64,000 bases of DNA from RUG14199 sp964629225 (GTDB lineage Bacteria > Bacillota > Clostridia > Oscillospirales > CAG-272). Shown piece after piece: positions 59,030 through 64,000 of this stretch; within the stretch, counting starts at the first letter, position 1, and each line of letters starts with the position of its first letter. Under the pieces are notes generated by a model. It made no database searches. It worked only from the letters and a program-made list of their open reading frames with translations, and was not told where the DNA came from. Location: the NCBI GenBank assembly GCA_964629225.1, contig CAZVQC010000004.1, positions 1 to 64,000 on the forward strand, written 5' to 3'. The translations under genes were made by a program, and so were the position numbers.

Positions 59030-59752
59030 GTGAAAGGATCAATGAAAAAAAGACCGAAAAACAAAAGGAGCGGCTCTCCGTTTTCTGAAAGCGAAAGACT
59101 GAGGGTATTTCTAGGAATGATAACGGTGGGAGGGTATCTTGGCTCCTTCGTCTACGTTCTTCGGGGCGGCGTATTCAGCAACGCCCAGACCGGGAACATA
59201 TTGCTGTTCTCCATTCGTCTCGGACAGGGGGAGGGCTTCAAAGCCTTCTATTATCTCATTCCGGTGGCGGCGTATCTTGCGGGGATCGTGATATCGGAGC
59301 TGTTCTCGGTGAGGCTCTCATCAAAAGGAATGCTGTCATGGCCGACGGTGTTCGTAGCGGTAGAAGCGGTGGCGGTGCTCGTTCTCGGTGCAGTGCCCGC
59401 AGAGGCTCCGGTGCAGATATGCCAGATAGCGGTGAGTTTCCTTGCGGCGATGCAGTACAACACCTTCAAAAAAGCCGAAAACGAGTCTATGGCAACGACG
59501 TTTTGCACCAACCACTTGAGGCAGACCGGCGGTGCTTTTGCAAGGTGGATATTGAACCGTGACAGGAAAGAGGGCAGAAGGACCCTGTCCCATGTGGCGA
59601 TGATAGCAGCCTTTGTTTTCGGAGCGGCAGTGTCGGCTGCTCTTGGAAAGACGTTCGGCGTGAGGTCTCTGTGGTTTGCGGAGATACCGCTTCTCGTGAT
59701 CCTTGCGGATCTTATCGGAGCTGATGTGGCGAAGGTAAAGGCGGCAAAGTGA
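59030..59752 (+). CDS. YoaK-like (DUF1275) membrane protein
   Basis: The 240-residue product has about six membrane segments and the DUF1275 start GGYLGSFVYVLRGGVFSNAQTGNILL (about 28-53). The function of this family is not known to me; some members are linked to membrane or transport processes. The GTG at 59030 follows GAGGGTG; an ATG at 59042 is a possible alternative. Confidence 0.85.
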   Translation: MKGSMKKRPKNKRSGSPFSESERLRVFLGMITVGGYLGSFVYVLRGGVFSNAQTGNILLFSIRLGQGEGFKAFYYLIPVAAYLAGIVISELFSVRLSSKGMLSWPTVFVAVEAVAVLVLGAVPAEAPVQICQIAVSFLAAMQYNTFKKAENESMATTFCTNHLRQTGGAFARWILNRDRKEGRRTLSHVAMIAAFVFGAAVSAALGKTFGVRSLWFAEIPLLVILADLIGADVAKVKAAK

Positions 59753-59983
59753 GCGAAGCGGCTTTGAAAAACGGCAATGCAATGGATTTTTCAGAGGGTA
59801 CGGACTCCCTTGACCGTCAAAAAATAGGGTCTATTCTCAAATGCCGATGCCGCAATAGATCGGGGAAAACGGAGCTTGGACAGTGTTTCAAGCCCCTTTT
59901 CTTTTTGTTTTCCTTTCTTTCTTCCGTTTTTTCTGCCTTGTGTGACGGTCTTCTGAATTTGTGCTGATCTTTCGCATTTTCTA

Positions 59984-60011
59984 TTGACAGGGAGAAAAAG
60001 GCGAGTATAAT
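59984..60011 (+). promoter_or_regulatory. marR-ABC exporter promoter
   Basis: TTGACA (59984-59989) and TATAAT (60006-60011) are 16 bases apart, a near-consensus promoter 61 bases before the marR start. Confidence 0.88.
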
Positions 60012-60029
60012 ATTAGATATTCCAATATT
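60009..60029. promoter_or_regulatory. probable MarR operator overlapping the promoter
   Basis: AATATT (60009-60014) and AATATT (60024-60029) flank an AGATATTCC-like centre, forming a near-palindrome of 21 bases with paired AATATT-x-GA/TC-x-AATATT symmetry. It overlaps the last three bases of the -10, the typical place for MarR autorepression. Direct binding is inferred. Confidence 0.65.
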
Positions 60030-60071
60030 AGAACATTTCGGCTCGGCCGAAAGAGAGTATCGGAGGTACTT

Positions 60072-60527
60072 ATGACAGAGCCCGTCATCACCGCAAGCAA
60101 GATCTTCGGGAATGCAAACAGATTTATCGAGGCCTACCACCGGGTGCTCCGCCCTATCTGCACGAAGACGGGGCTTCCGCCCATGGCAGTGGATATAATG
60201 ATGTTTCTTGCCAACAACCCCGACAACGGGACGGCGAAGGACGTTTGCTTTTTTCGAGGGTTGAAGCCGGGAATAGTTTCTGTCCACGTGGATAGATTGG
60301 TGGAGGAGGGGCTTTTATCGAGAACCGTGGCGAAGGATGACCGACGCCGTATGCAGCTTATCTGCACCGAAAAGGCGATGCCTCTCGTGGAAACGGGACG
60401 GAGCCTTCAAAAGGAGTTTGCAAAGCGACTGCTGTCGGGGCTCGGGAAGGACGATATCAAGGCCTTCATAGACTGTCTCTCCGTACTCAATGACAATATT
60501 GAGGACATTCGAAAAAACGGCATCTAA
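60072..60527 (+). CDS. MarR-family transcriptional regulator
   Basis: The 151-residue product has the winged-helix MarR fold: TAKDVCFFRGLKPGIVSVHVDRLVEEGLLSRTVAKDDRRRMQLICTEKA (about 57-103), with DDRRR in the wing. It starts 21 bases upstream of the ABC genes, so the three form an operon. MarR proteins upstream of paired ABC exporters usually repress them and respond to small molecules. The ligand is unknown. Confidence 0.92.
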   Translation: MTEPVITASKIFGNANRFIEAYHRVLRPICTKTGLPPMAVDIMMFLANNPDNGTAKDVCFFRGLKPGIVSVHVDRLVEEGLLSRTVAKDDRRRMQLICTEKAMPLVETGRSLQKEFAKRLLSGLGKDDIKAFIDCLSVLNDNIEDIRKNGI

Positions 60528-60548
60528 GAAACAAAAGGGAGGATAGAA

Positions 60549-62324
60549 ATGATCAAATTACTCAAAAATATGCGGCGACGGGAGACGGTAATGGCGCTCC
60601 TTTGCATCGTCCTCATCGTGGGCCAGGTCTATTTTGATCTGAGACTCCCGGACTACATGACGGAACTGACGACTCTTATCAAAACGGAAGGGGGAACGGC
60701 GGAAATACTGACGGTGGGTCTTAAGATGCTTGGGAACACCGCCATCAGTGCTCTGCTTGCCATAGCCTGCGGTTACCTTGCCGCAAAGACGGCATCGGGG
60801 TTCAGCTTCACCGTTCGGGAAAAGTTGTTTTGCCACGTTATGGACATCGGATGTGAAGAGATGCAGGAAGTATCCGTTGCAAGCCTCATAACCAGGACTA
60901 CCAATGACATAACTCAAGTACAAATGCTTATCGCCATGGGTCTTCAGATGATAATAAAAGCTCCCATAATGGCAGTTTGGGCGATAGTTAAGATACTGGG
61001 CAAGAGCTGGGAGCTTTCGGTGGTAACGGCGGCATTTGTGGTGGTACTTTGCACGACTGTCTTGCTCATTATGGCGACCTGCATTCCAAGGTTTCGTCTC
61101 GTTCAAAAGACTACCGACCGTATCAATCGGGTCGCAAGGGAGAACCTCACCGGTATCAACGTAGTTCACGCTTTCAATGCGGAGAATTATCAAAATGAAA
61201 AGTTCGACTTTCCAAGTCGCAGGATGCTGAGCTTGCAAATGAAGAATCAAAAGCTCTTTGCGGTGATCCAGCCGGCGATGACCTTGGGAATGAACGGTCT
61301 CGCACTTGCCATCTATTGGATAGGAGCGGCCCTTGTCAATGCGATCCCCGTGGCAGAGGCGACAACGAGACTCTCAATGTTCAGCGAGGTGCTGGTCTTT
61401 AGCACATACGCTACCTACATCGTAATGTCTTTTATGATGCTTGTGATGATCTACATGATGTTTCCGCAGGCACAGGTGTCGGCAGAGCGAATCTGTGAGG
61501 TGCTTGACAAAGATCCGTCGGTCAAGGAAGGAGCTCTTTCCGACGGTGTTGAAGTCGGTACCGTGGAATTCAAGAACGTCTCTTTCCGGTATCCGAACGG
61601 AGGGGACGACGTGCTGACTGACATCAGCTTCAAGGCGGAAAAGGGTGAGACCGTAGCAATAATAGGTGCTACGGGAAGCGGAAAGAGCTCTCTCGTGGGG
61701 TTGATACCCAGGTTTTACGATGCCACCGAGGGAGAGGTCTTGGTGGACGGAGTCAATGTGAAGGATCTCTCCTTTGATGCGCTGTATTCAAAGCTCGGAT
61801 ACGTCACCCAGAAGGCGGTCCTGTTTTCGGGAAGCGTGAAGGACAATATCTTCTTCGGTGAAAAGGAAGGGCGGGCAGAAAGTGACCTTGACCTTGCGGT
61901 GGAACTGTCTCAGTCAAAGGAATTCCTTGAAAAGTACCCAGAGGGAACGGATCACCCGATAGCCCAGATGGGAAGGAACGTATCGGGAGGGCAGAAGCAA
62001 AGGCTGTCTATAGCCCGCGCCATTGCCAGAAGGCCGGAGATACTGATCTTTGACGACTCGTTTTCGGCGCTGGATTACAGAACGGATGCAAAACTCAGAG
62101 AGGGGCTTTCCAAAAAGCTTGAGGGTACTACGAAAATAATAGTTGCTCAACGTATTAGCACCATCCGTCATGCAGACAGAATAATAGTGCTTGACAGAGG
62201 TGAGGCTGTGGGCATCGGCACCCATGAGGAGCTGATGCGGAACTGCGGTGTCTACCGTGAGATCGCATCATCTCAGCTCAGCGCGGAGGAGCTTGCCATG
62301 GGAGGTGAAGCAAATGAAAAATGA
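60549..62324 (+). CDS. ABC exporter half-transporter with degenerate ATP site
   Basis: The 591-residue product has six N-terminal membrane helices and a nucleotide-binding domain with Walker A IGATGSGKSS near 376, signature VSGGQKQ near 480 and Walker B ILIFDDSFSALD near 502. The Glu that normally follows the Walker B Asp is Asp, as in the degenerate subunit of heterodimeric exporters such as TM287/288 and LmrCD. GGAGG-type sites precede it. Its 3' end overlaps the second half-transporter by 11 bases, and both follow marR. Confidence 0.92.
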   Translation: MIKLLKNMRRRETVMALLCIVLIVGQVYFDLRLPDYMTELTTLIKTEGGTAEILTVGLKMLGNTAISALLAIACGYLAAKTASGFSFTVREKLFCHVMDIGCEEMQEVSVASLITRTTNDITQVQMLIAMGLQMIIKAPIMAVWAIVKILGKSWELSVVTAAFVVVLCTTVLLIMATCIPRFRLVQKTTDRINRVARENLTGINVVHAFNAENYQNEKFDFPSRRMLSLQMKNQKLFAVIQPAMTLGMNGLALAIYWIGAALVNAIPVAEATTRLSMFSEVLVFSTYATYIVMSFMMLVMIYMMFPQAQVSAERICEVLDKDPSVKEGALSDGVEVGTVEFKNVSFRYPNGGDDVLTDISFKAEKGETVAIIGATGSGKSSLVGLIPRFYDATEGEVLVDGVNVKDLSFDALYSKLGYVTQKAVLFSGSVKDNIFFGEKEGRAESDLDLAVELSQSKEFLEKYPEGTDHPIAQMGRNVSGGQKQRLSIARAIARRPEILIFDDSFSALDYRTDAKLREGLSKKLEGTTKIIVAQRISTIRHADRIIVLDRGEAVGIGTHEELMRNCGVYREIASSQLSAEELAMGGEANEK

Positions 62325-64000
62325 GAAAAGAAACGGAAACGTAACATCGGCGCTTTCGAGACTTTCAAGTTACATGAGGCCTCAGATAGGAGCGGTCGCA
62401 GTGGCACTGGTACTTGCCGCCCTCAGCGCAGTGATGACCATCATCGGTCCGGATAAGATAGGAAGCATTGCAAATGTCATGTCGGAGGGGCTTTTCACCG
62501 GCATTGACCTTTCACAGATAGCAAAACTCGGCGTCTTCCTTGCGGTTATCTACCTGTTGAGTGCTCTTTTCGGGTTCATACAGCACTACATAATGGCGGT
62601 AGTGACCCTTAAGATGTCCTACAAGATGAGGGGAGAACTTTCGAAAAAAATCAACAAAGTCCCTCAAAAATACTTCAATACCACGTCTCAAGGTGATATC
62701 CTCAGCAGAATAACCAACGACGTGTCCACCCTTCAGCAGGGACTGACCAACAGTCTCCCCACCATAATCAGCGCCGCAACTCAATTCGTCGGGTGTCTTT
62801 TGATGATGTTCGTCACGGAGTGGAGGCTTGCACTGATATCTCTTGCGGTGACCCTCGTGGGAATGGTGCTGACATTTTCGGTCATGTCTCGATCCCAAAG
62901 GTACTTTACCGCCCGTCAAAAGAGCCTCGGTGAATTGAACGGCTACATTGAGGAGATGTACTCTGGCCACGAAGTGGTTCGCATCAGCCGAGGGGAAATG
63001 GGGGTAAAGGAGCGTTTTGCCGGGCTGAACCGTGCCGTGTACGATGCCAACTGGAGATCTCAGTTCCTGTCGGGAATAATGCAACCTCTTATGAACGTGG
63101 TGGGAAATGTTGCCTACGTTGCGGTCTGTGTCTTCGGCTCGATCCTCGCCATCGGCGGGAAAATAGAATTCGGCGTTATCGTGTCGTTCATTCTCTACGT
63201 GAGACTTTTCACGTCTCCGCTGACCCAGATAGCCCAGGGAATGACGAATCTGCAGACCGTGTCCGCATCGGCCCACAGAGTGTTTGACTTCCTTGAAAGC
63301 GAGGAGCTTTCTGATGAAAGCGAAAAGAATGGGGCGCCTTCCGACGTGAAAGGAAACATAGAATTCAGCCACGTCCGCTTCGCCTATCCCGATACTCCGG
63401 AAAAGACGGTCATAAAAGATTTTTCCGCCGCAGTCAAAGTGGGTCAGAAGGTGGCGATAGTAGGACCCACCGGCGCGGGAAAGACCACCATGGTCAATCT
63501 GCTCATGAGATTTTTCGAAACCACCGACGGGGAGATACTGATCGACGGAGTCCCGATAACCGACATGAAGAGAGAGGACGTTCACAGCCTGTTCGGAATG
63601 GTGCTCCAGGATACGTGGCTCTTTGAGGGGACCGTGCGGGAAAACCTTGTCTACAATATGAGCGGTATCGGGGACGGAGACCTTGAAAGAGTTCTTCGCG
63701 CCTGCGGTCTTGACAGGTTCGTAGCCTCCCTTCCCGAAGGTCTTGACACGGTGCTCTCCGAGAGCACCTCGATCTCGGCGGGACAGAAGCAGCTTTTAAC
63801 CATTGCAAGAGCCATGCTCCAAAATGCCCCGATGCTGATACTTGACGAGGCGACTTCCTCCGTAGACACAAGAACTGAGCTGATCATTCAAAGAGCAATG
63901 GATGAGTTGACGAGAGACAGGACCAGCTTCGTTATTGCCCACAGACTCTCGACCGTGAGAAACGCCGATCTTATACTCGTGATGAAGGACGGCGACGTGG
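62314..64000 (+). CDS. ABC exporter half-transporter, catalytic subunit (truncated by window end)
   Basis: The visible 562 residues begin MKNEKRNGNVTSALSRL, have six membrane segments (about 30-320) and a nucleotide-binding domain with Walker A VGPTGAGKTT near 386 and Walker B LILDEATSSVD near 510, the Glu present, and a signature ISAGQKQLL, which departs from LSGGQ. It overlaps the upstream half-transporter and has GGAGG at 62301-62305. Together they should form a heterodimeric multidrug-type exporter with one degenerate site (partner Walker B Asp plus this signature). The C-terminus is beyond the window. Confidence 0.93.
   Translation, partial: MKNEKRNGNVTSALSRLSSYMRPQIGAVAVALVLAALSAVMTIIGPDKIGSIANVMSEGLFTGIDLSQIAKLGVFLAVIYLLSALFGFIQHYIMAVVTLKMSYKMRGELSKKINKVPQKYFNTTSQGDILSRITNDVSTLQQGLTNSLPTIISAATQFVGCLLMMFVTEWRLALISLAVTLVGMVLTFSVMSRSQRYFTARQKSLGELNGYIEEMYSGHEVVRISRGEMGVKERFAGLNRAVYDANWRSQFLSGIMQPLMNVVGNVAYVAVCVFGSILAIGGKIEFGVIVSFILYVRLFTSPLTQIAQGMTNLQTVSASAHRVFDFLESEELSDESEKNGAPSDVKGNIEFSHVRFAYPDTPEKTVIKDFSAAVKVGQKVAIVGPTGAGKTTMVNLLMRFFETTDGEILIDGVPITDMKREDVHSLFGMVLQDTWLFEGTVRENLVYNMSGIGDGDLERVLRACGLDRFVASLPEGLDTVLSESTSISAGQKQLLTIARAMLQNAPMLILDEATSSVDTRTELIIQRAMDELTRDRTSFVIAHRLSTVRNADLILVMKDGDV

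Larger units (their letters stand above)
59753..60071. other. 319-base intergenic region upstream of marR
   Basis: It holds a weak terminator-like hairpin (GGAGCTTG 59871-59878 / CAAGCCCC 59889-59896 followed by TTTTCTTTTT), a pyrimidine-rich stretch, and at its right end the marR promoter and operator. Nothing else is recognised. Confidence 0.6.

Noticed and set aside
1..64000. CRISPR arrays, rRNA, tRNA, insertion sequences and prophage genes
   Set aside because: No repeat-spacer array, no recognisable RNA gene core and no transposase or phage protein was seen in the gaps or the coding regions.

Overview
The window looks like the origin-proximal part of the chromosome of an anaerobic, endospore-forming member of the Bacillota, most likely class Clostridia. 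The evidence is the dnaA-dnaN-remB-gyrB-gyrA order at the left edge, sporulation genes (spoIIE, spmA, spmB, an AbrB-type regulator), and anaerobic enzymes (pyruvate:ferredoxin oxidoreductase, class III ribonucleotide reductase with its activase, a flavodiiron protein). Codon use and composition look even apart from one GC-rich intergenic stretch near 38 kb. I saw no rRNA, tRNA, CRISPR array, insertion sequence or prophage gene. Family and genus cannot be settled from this sequence alone.

Layout. 1-10.0 kb (+): dnaA, a probable oriC in the dnaA-dnaN spacer, then dnaN, remB, gyrB, a PfkB sugar kinase, gyrA and two small envelope genes, ending at a bidirectional terminator. 10.1-16.5 kb (-): one long probable operon read from a strong promoter upstream of parA: parA, parB, serS, then four envelope/surface genes (membrane protein, MORN-repeat protein, membrane protein, BspA-type leucine-rich-repeat lipoprotein). 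Two parS sites lie just upstream of parA, followed by a second, divergent ParB/Noc-like gene. 17.7-21.3 kb: a cysteine-rich DUF6062-like gene, spmB/spmA, abrB (+) and a flavodiiron protein (-). 21.5-37.9 kb (+): recA-recF-recX-rimO-walJ-rlmH, a WG-repeat membrane protein, mnmG, ireB, an aldo/keto reductase with ferredoxin tail, ribF, a D,D-carboxypeptidase-like protein, ybaK, gpmI and ydcF. 38.0-38.5 kb: a GC-rich hairpin-laden non-coding stretch. 38.6-52.8 kb (mostly -): nifJ, an OGG-type glycosylase, mnmE, an RNHCP zinc protein, cinA/pncC, cysS-nrdG, a CPBP protease, trxB and nrdD fused to a glutaredoxin-like domain. 53.0-54.8 kb (+): a tandem glycine riboswitch, its terminator and an AGCS symporter. 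54.8-64.0 kb: an SGNH hydrolase (-), greA, spoIIE, a YoaK-like protein, and a marR plus two-gene ABC exporter unit whose second gene runs off the window.

How the parts fit. Initiation (DnaA, origin, sliding clamp), topology (gyrase) and segregation (ParABS with an extra ParB) lie within 17 kb, as expected beside a bacterial origin. recF has left its usual place beside dnaN and sits between recA and recX. The most interesting points are: an origin whose repeated nonamer departs from the classical DnaA box together with a changed DnaA recognition helix; a DnaA-trio-like unwinding element; gyrase A with alanine and glycine at the two quinolone-anchoring positions; a second ParB with a degenerate CTP-site motif next to parS; a D,D-carboxypeptidase homologue missing two of three catalytic motifs; the NrdD-glutaredoxin fusion; and a heterodimeric ABC exporter with one degenerate ATP site under an apparently autoregulated MarR promoter.
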